From: FEN-1219 sp963728995 | GTDB taxonomy: Bacteria; Pseudomonadota; Gammaproteobacteria; Steroidobacterales; Rariloculaceae | DNA length: 64,000 nt | NCBI GenBank assembly: GCA_963728995.1 | Contig: CAVSMD010000003.1 | Location: 124,001 to 188,000 of the forward strand | Reading direction: 5' to 3' | Shown: positions 8,824 through 19,264 of the stretch, piece after piece | Position numbering within the stretch: the first letter of the stretch is position 1 | Layout of the letters: each line of letters opens with the position of its first letter | Translations under genes and position numbers: made by a program | The notes under the pieces: model-generated | Databases searched by the model: none | Told to the model about the DNA's origin: nothing | Seen by the model: only the letters and a program-made list of their open reading frames with translations

Positions 8824-8898
8824 TTCCGACCTCGTAACACCGCAGCCTTTGGGTTAGGCTTCGGGCTTTCCCTCGTCGAGCATCCCTCGTCACGCGCG

Positions 8899-10242
8899 AT
8901 GTACTGCGAGCTGTTTCAACTCAAGGAACCCCCGTTTCGGCTGACGCCCGATCCGCAGTTCCTGTTTGCGAGCAAGCAGCATGCGCGCGCCAAGGCGTAC
9001 ATGGAGTCGACGATCTGGCTCGCCGATGGCTTCGTCGTCATCACGGGCGAGATCGGCTCCGGCAAGACGACGCTGATCGAGAGCTTCCTCTCCGATTTGC
9101 CGAGCGACATCGTGCTCGCGCAGATCAACCAGACGCAGCTGACGCCGGTCGAGTTCCTGCAGGCGCTGCTCGTCGAGTTCGGCTTCAAGCCGTTTCGCAA
9201 GCCGAAGGTCGAGCTGCTCTCGATGCTCAAGGATTTCATGGTCGAGCAGTACGCCGGCGGCAAGAAGATCGTGCTGATCATCGACGAGGCGCAGAACCTG
9301 TCGCGTCACGTGCTCGAGGAGGTTCGACTGCTGTCGGGCCTCGAGACGCAGAAGGAAAAGCTGCTGCGCATCATCCTCGCGGGCCAGCCGGAGCTGTCGA
9401 AGAAGCTCGATTCGCCGGGCCTGCAGCAGCTCACGCAACGCGTGCGTCTGCGCTTTCATCTCGCGGCGTTGTCGAAGCGCGAGACGCACGAATACATCAC
9501 GCATCGGCTGAACGTGGCCGGCGCCGACGGTCGCACGATCTTCGACACGGCCGCCTGCGACATGGTGTTCCGCTACGCGGGCGGCGTGCCGCGGCTCATC
9601 AACGTGCTGTGCGACACGGCCATGCTGTGCGCGTTCGCCGAGGAGCACGCGACCGTGGACGAGCGCCTCGTCCGGGCCGCCGCCGAGGAGCTCCAGTGGG
9701 TGGAGTACGCGGAGCGCTTGCGCGGGCGCGAGGAGCGCGTCACCGACACGGGCCGGTTCTCGGCGCAAAGTGGCGGGTCCGTGGCGCGTCTCGAGGTGCT
9801 GCTGCACGATCAGCTCGTGGGGCAGTTCTCGCTGGCGGTCGGCCGCGCGATCATCGGCCGCACGTCCGACAACGACATGCAGATCCGCAGCAAATTCATC
9901 TCGCGCCATCACGCGCAGATCGTGTCCGATCACACGGAGTCGGTGGTCGAGGACCTGAATAGCACGAACGGCGTGTTCATCCGATCGCAGCGCGTCAAGC
10001 ACCACGCGCTCGCCGACGGCGACATCATTCAGCTCGGCGAGCACAAGCTGCTGTACCGGGACATGCGCACGCTGCCGGGCATGCGCGACGCGACGGCCGA
10101 CGAGCTGCCCGATGCCGAGGAAGAGATCGAGGAAGAGGATGCGGAGCTCGCCGATAGCGCCTACGAGGACGAGGACGAGGACGAGCCTCGCGAAGAAGGG
10201 CAACAGGTCGCTAGCGATTCGCGCGGTAATCGCGGCGCCTGA
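8899..10242 (+). CDS. ExeA/GspA-like AAA ATPase fused to an FHA domain
   Basis: 447 residues in three parts. Residues 1-275 are an ExeA-type AAA ATPase: YCELFQLKEPPF, Walker A GEIGSGKT (50-57), Walker B VLIIDEA (125-131), AGQPEL (161-166) and GGVPRLIN (228-235). Residues 296-388 are an FHA phosphothreonine-binding domain with R321, SRHH (335-338) and NSTNG (354-358). The tail (404-432) is strongly acidic. ExeA itself carries a periplasmic peptidoglycan-binding domain and assembles type II secretion; here that part is replaced by FHA and no transmembrane segment is visible, so a cytosolic, kinase-linked role is inferred. Confidence 0.85.
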   Translation: MYCELFQLKEPPFRLTPDPQFLFASKQHARAKAYMESTIWLADGFVVITGEIGSGKTTLIESFLSDLPSDIVLAQINQTQLTPVEFLQALLVEFGFKPFRKPKVELLSMLKDFMVEQYAGGKKIVLIIDEAQNLSRHVLEEVRLLSGLETQKEKLLRIILAGQPELSKKLDSPGLQQLTQRVRLRFHLAALSKRETHEYITHRLNVAGADGRTIFDTAACDMVFRYAGGVPRLINVLCDTAMLCAFAEEHATVDERLVRAAAEELQWVEYAERLRGREERVTDTGRFSAQSGGSVARLEVLLHDQLVGQFSLAVGRAIIGRTSDNDMQIRSKFISRHHAQIVSDHTESVVEDLNSTNGVFIRSQRVKHHALADGDIIQLGEHKLLYRDMRTLPGMRDATADELPDAEEEIEEEDAELADSAYEDEDEDEPREEGQQVASDSRGNRGA

Positions 10243-10402
10243 TCCACACGACCGAGCCCGCAATCAGGCTGCCGATACCGACCACGGTGCAGATCACCGG
10301 CCAGTACCAGTAGTTCACGTACAAACGCGCAATGAGCGCGATCAGCCCGATCGCGATGTAGTAGAACGGCAGAGCCTCATACAGAGGTTTCGACAGCCAC
10401 AT
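10211..10402 (-). CDS. small two-helix membrane protein
   Basis: 63 residues starting MWLSKPLYEALPFYYIAIG. Two hydrophobic helices (about 14-30 and 35-53) are joined by a short YVNYWYW turn, with a basic end RRRDYRANR, so both ends are probably cytosolic. Its 3' end overlaps the ExeA-FHA gene by 32 bases in opposite orientation. It follows the next small gene by 10 bases. No family recognised. The hydrophobic profile and tandem arrangement make it likely real. Confidence 0.6.
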   Translation of the reverse strand: MWLSKPLYEALPFYYIAIGLIALIARLYVNYWYWPVICTVVGIGSLIAGSVVWIRRRDYRANR

Positions 10403-10412
10403 GCCGCCCAGT

Positions 10413-10598
10413 CTACGCCGGCTCGCGGCGACCGCCAGAGAAGAGCCCCACGAGCCAGCTGAAGAAGGAGTCCTTGAGTCCCTCGACTTTGAGGTCGACG
10501 TCGCCTCGAGCCTCGCGCACGAGCCGCTCCTCCGTCGCATCGAGCAGAGGCTGCTTGAAGTCGGCTTCGGTCATCGTCGTCTCGAAGTGCGTGGCCAT
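10413..10598 (-). CDS. small hypothetical protein
   Basis: 61 residues from ATG 10598 (MATHFETTMTEADFKQPLL). Mostly charged and helical, with one short hydrophobic stretch SFFSWLVGLFSGG near the end. It lies 10 bases upstream of a small membrane protein on the same strand, so the two are probably cotranscribed. The open frame extends upstream, but this start gives the more plausible N-terminus. No family recognised. Confidence 0.5.
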   Translation of the reverse strand: MATHFETTMTEADFKQPLLDATEERLVREARGDVDLKVEGLKDSFFSWLVGLFSGGRREPA

Positions 10599-10687
10599 GG
10601 GTTCTCGCGGTGGGGTGACTTCGGATAGCCTAACCGCATGCCCGTCCGAATGCGGTGAACCCATTCACGACGATGGTTTGACTTAAC

Positions 10688-12164
10688 TCAGGTCTGCGTG
10701 CCGCCGACCGTCAACGAGTCGATACGGATCGTCGGTTGACCGACGCCGACTGGAACCGACTGGCCTTCCTTGCCGCACGTGCCGACGCCGGCGTCGAGCT
10801 GCAAATCGTTGCCGACCATCGATACACGCGTCAGCACTTCGGGGCCGCTGCCGATCAGCATCGTGCCCTTGATCGGGATCGTCTTGCGGCCATTCTCGAT
10901 CAGATACGCCTCGCTCGCCGAGAACACGAACTTGCCCGAAGTGATGTCGACCTGGCCGCCGCCGAAGTTCGGAGCGTAGATGCCCTTGTCGACGGAGGCG
11001 ATGATCTCGTCCGGATCGTACTTGCCGGGCAGCATGTAGGTGTTCGTCATCCGCGGCATCGGCGTGTGCGCGAACGACTCGCGACGACCGTTGCCCGTCG
11101 ACACGCGTGCCCATCAAGCCGCGCATTCAGCTTGTCGAGCATGTAGCCCTTCAAGATCCCGTGCTCGATCAGCGTATTGCACTGCGTCGGCGTGCCCTCG
11201 TCGTCGACGTTCAGCGAGCCGCGACGGCCGGCGAGCGTGCCGTCGTCGACGACCGTGCATTGCTCGGTGGCCACGCGCTCGCCGATACGGCCCGTGAAGG
11301 CGGAGGTGCCCTTGCGGTTGAAGTCGCCTTCGAGCCCATGGCCGATGGCTTCGTGCAGCAGAATGCCGGGCCAGCCCGCGCCGAGCACGACCGGCATGTT
11401 CCCGGCCGGCGAAGGCACCGCAGCCATGTTCACCCCGGCCGTCCGCACGGCCTCGGCCGCGAGCTCGAGCGGCCGTCCGCCGGCCGTCAGCAGGCTGAAG
11501 TCGCCGCGACCGCCACCGCCGGCGTAACCCTGCTCGCGCCGCCCGTCCTTCTCCATGATGACCGAGACGTTCAGCCGCACGAGCGGCCGCACGTCGGCGG
11601 CCAACGTGCCATCGGAGGCCTGAACGAGCACGATCTCGTAAACGCCGGCGATGCTCGCGATGACCTGCGATGACGCGCTTGTCCATGGCCCGCGTCTGCC
11701 GGTCGAGATCCGCGAGCAGCTGCACCTTCGCGTCGTCGCTGATGTTGCCGAGCGGCTCGATGCCTGGAGTACAGCGGCCGGTAGAGCACGGGGCGCGCGA
11801 CCTTGATCTTGCCGCTGCCTTGCGCGCGCGCAATGCCGCGCGCGGCCGCCACGGCGTCCTGCAACGACTCCTCGTCGAGCTGATCGGAGTACGCGAAACC
11901 GGTGCGCTCGCCCGACACCGCCCGGACGCCGACACCTTCGTCGATGCTGTAAGAGCCTTCCTTCACGATGCCGTCCTCGACGGTCCAGGTCTCGTAACGC
12001 GTGAGCTGCAGATACAGATCGGCATAGTCGAGCTGACGCGTCAGCGCCGCGCCGAGCGCGCGATCGAGTGTCGCGAGGCTGATGCCGTTCGCTTCCAGCA
12101 AATGCTCGCGCGCCACGGCGAGCGAGTCCACGGCGGCGACGGCGGGTTCCTGTGGCTCCAGCAT
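10688..12164 (-). CDS. tldD: metalloprotease TldD (multiply frameshifted)
   Basis: Catalytic zinc subunit of the TldD/TldE protease. The zinc motif HEAIGH stands in GILLHEAIGHGLEGDF. Other blocks: DYADLYLQLTRYE, GVGVRAVSGERTGFAYSD, YMLPGKYDPDEII and the C-terminal VGTCGKEGQSVPVGVGQP. The start at 12164 follows AGGAG by 9 bases. Frame changes near 11765, 11667 and twice near 11115 imply four single-base insertions (span 3n+1). The nitrilase gene ends 11 bases upstream, the usual neighbour in this operon. Confidence 0.9.
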
Positions 12165-12175
12165 CGTTCGTTCTC

Positions 12176-12988
12176 CTATAGCTCGCGGCGGTGCTGCACC
12201 GTCGGGAAGCGCTGTCGCAATTCTGCCAGTCGTGCCATGTCGAGGTCGACGCAAACGACGCCGGCGCCCGCCGGCAGCTCCGCGAGGACCTCGCCCCACG
12301 GGCCGATGATCATGGAATGCCCATAGGTTCGCCGCCCGCCGGCGTGCTCACCCCACTGGCCCGCCGCGACGACGTAGACCAGGGATTCGATCGCGCGCGC
12401 CTGCAGCAACGGTTGCCAGTGCACCTGGCCCGTCGGCACCGTGAATGCCGCCGGCACGACGAGCACGTCCGTCCCGAGCACGCTCAAGCGATGAAACAGC
12501 GCCGGAAACCGGATGTCGTAGCACACCGTCATGCCCACGCGCCCGATCGGCGTGGTGGCCGCCACGACGCGCGTGCCGGCGCAGCGTGGTATCGGACTCG
12601 CGGTAGCGCTCGGTGGCCCGGCCCGGCACGTCGACGTCGAACAGGTGGATCTTGTCGTAGTGCGCGACGATCTGTCCCGTCGGGCCGATCAGGAGCGATC
12701 GCGACGACGCGCGCTGGCCGCCGTCGCGCACCGGAATGGTGCCGCCGACCAGCCAGAGACCATGACGCTTCGCCGTCGTGGCAAGGAAATGCTGTGCCGG
12801 CGCCGTCGCCGAACACCTCCGTGGCGGCCACGCGGTCCGCATCGGTGGCGCCGAGGAACGAGAAGTTCTCGGGCAGCACGACGAGCTGCGCGCCGCGCGC
12901 TACGGCCTCGGCGACGAGCCGATCCGCCTCCGCGAGATTCGCGCGGCACGTCACGCGTGCTGGTCATCTGAATGGCGGCTGCTTTCAT
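12176..12988 (-). CDS. carbon-nitrogen hydrolase, Nit-type (frameshifted)
   Basis: Amidase of the nitrilase superfamily; bacterial members beside yhdP and tldD often act as omega-amidase or deaminated-glutathione amidase, which is inference here. The Glu-Lys-Cys triad is visible as LPENFSFLG, HYDKIHLFDVDVPG and VCYDIRFP. The start MKAAAIQMTST at 12988 overlaps the yhdP stop as ATGA. Three frame changes (about 12930, 12840 and 12590) split the gene; its length is again a multiple of three, as expected for three insertions. Confidence 0.87.
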
Positions 12989-15900
12989 CGGGCGGCGACT
13001 CCGGGCTGCGCCTGCGGCATGCCGCCCGGCGGCAGCTCTGCGCACATTGGACCTTTCTCCATCTGCTCGTCGGTCAATCGCTCCACCATCGGTTCCTGCC
13101 ACGTACCCGTCACGCAATACGACGCGCGACCGATACCGGACAGCGGCTTCTTGAAAATCTTCGAGAAGATCAGCAGCGCCGCCGCGAGCGGCGGTCCGCC
13201 GATCAGCGCACCGACCGTCGGTAGCATCTTACCGGGTTCGGCGGTCACGATCGCTTGCTGGCGATAGTCGTGGTCGCGCAAGCCCGGTGCGGCCGATCAT
13301 GCCCACATCCGCCACGGGCCCGGTGAGCTTCAGATTGTCCGTATAGGCGTTGCCGTCGATCAGGACGAAATCCGCCGTGATCTCGTCGAACACGAAGCCG
13401 CGGTTGAACACGTCGCGAAAGTCGAGCGCCAGGCGCCGCGGCAATGCACCGAAGCTCAGGAGGCCGGCGAAGCGCCCGGCGCCGCCCGGCTCGACGTCGA
13501 TCAGGCTGCCCTTCTTCGTCTTCAGCGACAGGTCGCCGCCGAGATGATCGAGCCAGGTGCCCGAGGGCGGGCCGGGCCAATGGACGCTGGCCGTCACGTC
13601 GGCGGTCTCGGCTTCGACGAACGCCGGGAACCCGAGCTGATCGAGCATCTTGCCCACGTTCGTCGACGTCACGCTCGCCGCGAGGCGCGTGGTGTCGCCG
13701 TCCGCGCCCACGAACCAGCCGCCGCTGCCCTGCGCGCTGAAGCTGTCGGTGGCGCTCTCGAACGATACGAGCCGAGCCCGAGCGGGTCCGACAAGATTTC
13801 GGCGTCGAGCCGGCCGAACTGTCGTTGACCGATACCGAACTCGTCCGCATGCAGCTGCACACCGGGCAGCTCGCGCGGATCGAGCGTGCGCGCATCGGCG
13901 ACTTTGCCGCGTTGCCCGCGTTGCCGCCGGCGTTCAGGTACAGCCGGCGCATGACGGCCACCACCTGCGGATCCTTCGCGAGATCCACCGGCACGAGCAA
14001 CGTGCCCGCGATGGCGTCGCTGTCGAGCTCGAACTGCCAGTCGTCGGTTCGCCGCCGCGCCGTGACCTTGGTTCTGCCGAGCTGCTGCCCGAACACGAAG
14101 AAGTCGGCCACGTCGAGCTCGGCGCCGGAAAACGCGCTGCTCCAGTGAGAGCGTCGCGAGGCGCCGCTGCCGTCCTCGGACAGCGCCATCCAGTCGTCGA
14201 CGCGCAGCTGCGGCAGGCTACCGTCGAGCGTCACGCCCTGCTCCGCGCGAAACTCGGGCAGCGCGCCGCCGAACCGCAGTGCCGCGCGGCGGAATTTGTA
14301 TCTGCCCGCGTTGCCGGGATCGGCGTCGAAGTCGAGCGCGAACCGGCGCGCCGGCCCGAGGTAGCCGCGCATCTCCATGCCGCGGTCCGGGAACGTCATC
14401 TCGACCTCGAGGTTGGTCGGATCCCCGGGCGCTTTCGCGAACGGCTCCGGGAAGCGTAACGCGACGCCCGCGAGATTCGAGTCCACGGTGATTCGCGAGG
14501 GCGGCGTGACGTCGCCCGTCGCCGCCGGAATCAAGAGGCTCCCCTGCCAACCCGTTTGGCCCGCCAGCCGCTCGCGATACGGCAAATTGAAGGCGGTCAC
14601 GACCGCGTCGATCGTGACTTCGCCGGCGAAGTCGATCTTCGCGCGATAGCCGGGCGTGTCGACGGTGCTCACGTTGGCGGTCACCGGGCCGTCGAGGAAG
14701 ATGCGCGGAGATTCCCGTCGCCGTGCAGCGCGCCGTCGGCGAGCGCGAGCGAGCCCTCGATTTCCGTGGCATGCGGCTCGAGCCCGCGGTATGCGAGCTC
14801 GCCGTCCGTGCATCTCGAGCGCCGCCGCGAGCCGGTAGTCTTCCTTGTTCTTGCAGCGGCAGCGCCAGATCGAGGCTCACGTCGCCCGTGCCGGCGGGCG
14901 CCTCGAGACGCGCGAAGTTCGGCACCGAGGTAGTGCGAGATCAACGGCGTGTCGTTCAGGAATGCCGAGCACTTGACCCGAACGGTCCCGTCGTGTCCCC
15001 TTTCAACGTGAGCTCGCCCGTGCGCAGGTCCGGAATCGTCACGCGCACGTCGTCGGTGCGATTGCCGAGCACGCGGCCGCTGCCGTGCGCATCGAAGCTC
15101 GAGTTCACGAACTCCACGGTGCCGTGCAGATCCTCGGCGATCGGCCAATCGCTCACGTAGTCGAGCTGACCGCGGTCGACCTGCAGGGACGCGCGAAACT
15201 CGCCCTCGCCGCCGTCGAACGGGAACGCGCGCAGCGGCCCGACGAACGTGACGTCCGCGCTGTCGACGTGGCCGCCGCGCAGCGCCGTGTCGAGCCACTC
15301 GACGACACTCTCCGGCATCACGCCGACGGGCAGATAGCGCGGCGTCGCCGCGATGTCGAACCCCGACACGCCGGTGCGTAGATCGAGCCGCGGCGAGCTG
15401 CCGTCCATCGGCACCGTCAGCTCGAGGTTCGAGCGCAGGGTCGCATCGCGCGCCGCGACCACGAGATCGTCGCTGACGACCCGCACGGCATCCTGTCCGG
15501 CCCGCCACACGAGGATGCCGCGCAGCTCCGGCACATCGAGCCGGGAGCGAAACAGCGTCCCCCAGTCGAGCACCGCATCGGTGCTCGCGAGCTCGAGTCG
15601 CCCGCTGCGCGTGTCCGCATGCACCGCGCCCGCGAGCCCGTTGAAGCCAGGCCACTTTTCGTAAGGCAACAGGCCGAGGCCGGAAAACTCACCCGCCACG
15701 CTGTACTCGAGCTGCGCGTCGTCCCCGGCCGGCCCGAGCGTCAGCTCGAAGTCGCGCAGATCTCCGCGCGGCGCGAGCGCGAGCCACAGCTGCCGCCAGC
15801 GCGAATCCGGCAGCGGCGTCACCACCGACGTCAGATCCTCGATCCGCAGGAACGACCCGCGCAAGCCGAGCCGCGCCGGTGCACCATCGTGCAGCGCGGC

Positions 15901-16908
15901 ATCGATCTCGAGGCTGCCGTTCGCGGGCCAGCTGCGACCGGCATGCGTGAGATTCAAATCCTTCAATGCAAAATGCCAGCGATCGCCGTCGCGCTGCCAA
16001 TCGCCGTGGAACGCCACTCGCTCGAAATCCGGATCCCCATACCCCGGCTGGCGCGGCAGTCCGACGTCGGCGAGCGCGAGATCCACGTTGCCGCCGACGA
16101 GCGCGCCTGCCCGCGCCTCGAGCCAGACGGCGACGTCGCCCATGCCCGTGCGCGGGCCCACCGAAGTCGGCGGCAGCAGCAGCACCGCGGCCGCCAAATC
16201 GATGCCTTTGATGTCCGCCGACAGCCGCCAGTCGCCCGTGAACTTCGCTGCCGCGCCGTCGGTCTCGATGAACGCCTGCGCCGTGAGGTTCATGCGAGCC
16301 GCGAACTCGCGCGGTGGCGTGGCGCTGGCCTCGAGCTTCAACAGGTCGTCCTCGCGGCGCAGGCTGCCGGCGAGGTCCTGGAAGCTCCAGGCGACGGCTG
16401 CGCGCCGGATCGAGATACAGCACGCGGCTGTCGCGGACGAGCACGTCGATGTCGGGCGGCACCTGGAACGTCGAGCGCGGTGGCACCCGGCCCCCTGCAA
16501 TCGGTAGCCGCCGTTCTCGGTCTTGACGATCGTGAACTCCGTGCCCTCCAAGGTGAGCCGATCGACCGCGAGCTGCCGACCGAGCGCGAGCTGCACGATC
16601 AGCCGGAACGGATTGAACCCCACGTTCGCGCCGCGCGCCGTGAGAAACGGCGCGGCGCTGCCGATGGCCTTGATGCTCGCGTCGCGAAAGGCGAGCTCGG
16701 GTCCGCGCCAGCTCCACCCCGCGTCGAGGCTCGAGAACCCGAGCGTGAGGCCGAGCTTCGATGCCACCCACGCCTTGACCTCGTTCTGGTGCGCCGGCAG
16801 CTGCCACACGAGCAGCTGCGAGCCGCCGAGCACCAGCACGACGAGCGCCACGACGACCGCCTTGGCGATCAGCGTGCCTTTGACGACTTTACGAATCCAT
16901 GCCGGCAT
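12985..16908 (-). CDS. yhdP: YhdP family AsmA-like envelope protein (multiply frameshifted)
   Basis: Very large inner-membrane-anchored protein of the AsmA-like group. E. coli YhdP helps move phospholipids to the outer membrane. An N-terminal helix (about residues 10-35) is followed by a periplasmic repeat-rich body, and the C-terminus FSKIFKKPLSGIGRASYCVTG is typical. The 3924-base span gives about 1300 residues, the normal length. The first 140 and residues 170-640 are in one frame; after that the frame changes repeatedly (near 16500, 14990, 14900, 14710, 13790 and 13290 at least). Confidence 0.88.
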
Positions 16909-16914
16909 AGACGG

Positions 16915-18384
16915 CTACATCAATACCACGTCGAACTGCTCGGGGGCGTACAGCGCCTCGCTTTGCAGCCGGATCGGCTTGCCCGTGACTTCCTCCAGCT
17001 CCGCGATGCCGGCCGAGTCCTCGTCGAGGAGCCGCTCGATCACGCTCGGCCGCGCGAGCACCAGCAGCTCCTGGAAATCGAACTGCCGGTGTTGCCGCAG
17101 AATTTCCCGGAAGATCTCGTGGCACACGGTTTCGGCAGTCTTCACGAAACCGCGGCCCTCACAACTAGGACAGGGCAGACAGAGCAGGTGTTCCAGGCTC
17201 TCGCGATTACGCTTGCGCGTCATCTCGACGAGGCCGAGCGGCGACACGTTCATGATCTGCGTCTTCGCATGGTCGCCGGCCAGCCGGCCCGTGAGTGTTT
17301 GCAGCACCTGCCGCCGGTGCTCCTCCTCCACCATGTCGATGAAATCGATGATGATGATGCCGCCGAGATTTCGCAGCTTCAGCTGTCGCGAGATCGCCGC
17401 CGCCGCCTCGAGGTTGGTCCTGAAGATCGTTTCCTCGAGGTTCCGATGGCCCACGTACGCGCCCGTGTTCACGTCGATCGTCGTCATGGCCTCGGTCTGG
17501 TCGAAGACCACGTGCCCGCCGGACTTCAGCGGCACCTTGCGGTGCAGTGCCCGGTTGATCTCGTCGTCGATCCCATAGACGTCGAAGATGGGTCGGCTCT
17601 CGGCGTACAGCTCGATCAGCGGCGCGAGCCGCGGCACGAAGTGCTCCGCGAACTCCTTCAACCGTGCGAAGGTGGCCTCGGAGTCGACGCGCACGCGGGC
17701 GATATCGGGGCTCGAGTAGTCGCGCAGCACGCGCAGCGGCAGCGGCAGGTCCTCGTAGACGAGCCCCCCGGCGGGCGTGTGCACCGCTTTCTCCTCGATC
17801 GACTGCCAGAGCTTGTGGAGAAACGCGAGATCGGCCTGCAGCGCATCGCTCGGCGCGCCCTCGGCCGCCGTACGCACGATGTAGCCGGCTGCCGGCGCCG
17901 TCGCGCGCAGCGCCTCGAGCGACGTGCGCAGCCGCTCGCGCTCCGCGTCGTCCTCGATTCGCGACGACACGCCGATGCCGGTGCTGTTCGGCGTCAGCAC
18001 CAGATAGCGCGACGGAATCGCGATGTAAGTCGTCAGGCGCGCACCCTTCGTGCCGAGCGGCTCCTTCACCACCTGGACCAGCAGCTCTTGACCCTCGCGC
18101 ACGGAGTCGCGAATGTCGGCTTCGCGCGGATCGTCGGCCGGCTCGAGCTGCCGGCTGCGCGCGATATCGGAGGCATGCAGGAAAGCAGTGCGCTCGAGAC
18201 CGAGCTCGATGAAGGCCGCCTGCATGCCCGGCAGCACCCGCGATACCTTGCCCTTGTAGATGTTGCTGATCAGCCCACGGCGGCTGGCCCGCTCGATCTG
18301 CACCTCTTGCAACACGCCGCTCTCGATGAGGGCGGCCCGCACCTCGCTCGCGGTCGCGTTGATGAGTATCTCTTCGCGTTTCAT
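16915..18384 (-). CDS. rng: ribonuclease G
   Basis: Endoribonuclease of the RNase E/G family that matures the 16S rRNA 5' end and decays mRNA. 489 residues, the RNase G size without an RNase E scaffold tail. The S1 domain is marked by GNIYKGKV-like NIYKGKVSRVLPGMQAAFI. The catalytic aspartates are in DVNTGAYVG and IIIDFIDM, and the zinc link is CPSCEGRG. MKREEILIN is the standard start. It overlaps the maf stop (ATGA) and precedes yhdP by 6 bases, as in many gammaproteobacteria. Confidence 0.95.
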   Translation of the reverse strand: MKREEILINATASEVRAALIESGVLQEVQIERASRRGLISNIYKGKVSRVLPGMQAAFIELGLERTAFLHASDIARSRQLEPADDPREADIRDSVREGQELLVQVVKEPLGTKGARLTTYIAIPSRYLVLTPNSTGIGVSSRIEDDAERERLRTSLEALRATAPAAGYIVRTAAEGAPSDALQADLAFLHKLWQSIEEKAVHTPAGGLVYEDLPLPLRVLRDYSSPDIARVRVDSEATFARLKEFAEHFVPRLAPLIELYAESRPIFDVYGIDDEINRALHRKVPLKSGGHVVFDQTEAMTTIDVNTGAYVGHRNLEETIFRTNLEAAAAISRQLKLRNLGGIIIIDFIDMVEEEHRRQVLQTLTGRLAGDHAKTQIMNVSPLGLVEMTRKRNRESLEHLLCLPCPSCEGRGFVKTAETVCHEIFREILRQHRQFDFQELLVLARPSVIERLLDEDSAGIAELEEVTGKPIRLQSEALYAPEQFDVVLM

Positions 18385-18992
18385 CGGGCGGTCGGTGCCT
18401 CGAGCCAAAAGCCGACGCCATGACGGGCCAGCAACGTAGCGGTCTCGAATAGCGGCAGCCCGACGACGGCGGAGTAGCTGCCGCGCAGGTGCTCCACGAA
18501 CACGGCCGCGCGCCCCTGGATGCCGTAGCCACCGGCTTTGTCGAACGGCTCGCCCGTCGCACAGTACGCCCGCCGCTCGGCCGCAGTCGTCGCACGAAAT
18601 CTCACTTCGCTTTCGCATAGCAGCGTATCGGGGGCGGCCTCTTCCTTCAGGGCCACCGCCGTGAGCACGCGATGGGTCGTGCCCGACAGCTCGGCAAGCA
18701 TGGCTTCGGCCGCGACGGCATCGGCCGGCTTGCCGAGCACGCGCCCGTCGAGCACGACCGCCGTGTCGGCGGCGAGCACGGGGCGCGGTTCGTGTGCGCC
18801 TTGCTCCAGCGTGCCCCAGACGGCGGCGGCCTTGGCCGCGGCGAGCCGCAGCACGTAGTGCTCCGGCGTCTCGCCACCGGCCAGGGCCTCCGGAACGGCG
18901 GCCGGCCGCACCTGGAACGGCACACCGATCTGGCGCAGCAGGTCGCTACGGCGCGGCGACGCCGAGGCCAGGTACACGAAATCCTTGCGCAT
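18381..18992 (-). CDS. maf: Maf nucleotide pyrophosphatase (dTTP/UTP type)
   Basis: House-cleaning enzyme that hydrolyses dTTP, UTP and modified nucleotides. 203 residues. Signature LASASPRRSDLLRQIG near the N-terminus, EHYVLRLAAAKA, AADTAVVLDGRVLGKP and FDKAGGYGIQGRAAVFVE. The last block matches the YhdE-type (dTTPase/UTPase) subgroup rather than YceF. First gene after the palindromic element at 19027-19255; its stop overlaps the rng start. Confidence 0.94.
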   Translation of the reverse strand: MRKDFVYLASASPRRSDLLRQIGVPFQVRPAAVPEALAGGETPEHYVLRLAAAKAAAVWGTLEQGAHEPRPVLAADTAVVLDGRVLGKPADAVAAEAMLAELSGTTHRVLTAVALKEEAAPDTLLCESEVRFRATTAAERRAYCATGEPFDKAGGYGIQGRAAVFVEHLRGSYSAVVGLPLFETATLLARHGVGFWLEAPTAR

Positions 18993-19026
18993 TCAACGAA
19001 CTATACGCGAAGTCGCGAGCGCGAGG

Positions 19027-19255
19027 CAGGTCTTGCAACACGGGCCGGTCGGCGCGAGCCCGCGCCCCCCGAGGGTGCCAAACGTGGTGGCTACGTGAGA
19101 GCGCCCTTTCGGCACCGCCGCAAGTACGTCCCTGTAGGCTGCGTCGGCGCCGTCCGTGGCGCCGACGCTGCCGAAAGGGCGCTCTCACGCAGCCACCACT
19201 TTCCGGTCGTGGGCGAGCGCGGGCACGAATCCTGGCGGGGAGGTCGCAAGACCTG
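19027..19255. repeat. 229-bp nested palindromic element
   Basis: Three inverted repeats are nested around one centre near 19155. The innermost pairs 19141-19151 with 19158-19168 (GCGTCGGCGCC and its complement). The middle arms of 31 bases (19084-19114 and 19169-19199) have one mismatch. The outer ends CAGGTCTTGC (19027-19036) and GCAAGACCTG (19246-19255) also pair. The element fills the gap between rlmH and maf, which are otherwise in one operon. It looks like a miniature mobile or dispersed palindromic repeat; no transposase is present. Confidence 0.8.
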
Positions 19256-19264
19256 TCGCGCTTT

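Noticed and set aside
15619..18423. A 934-codon plus-strand open frame opposite yhdP and rng
   Set aside because: Composition is Arg/His/Ala-heavy shadow sequence, and the opposite strand encodes known proteins.
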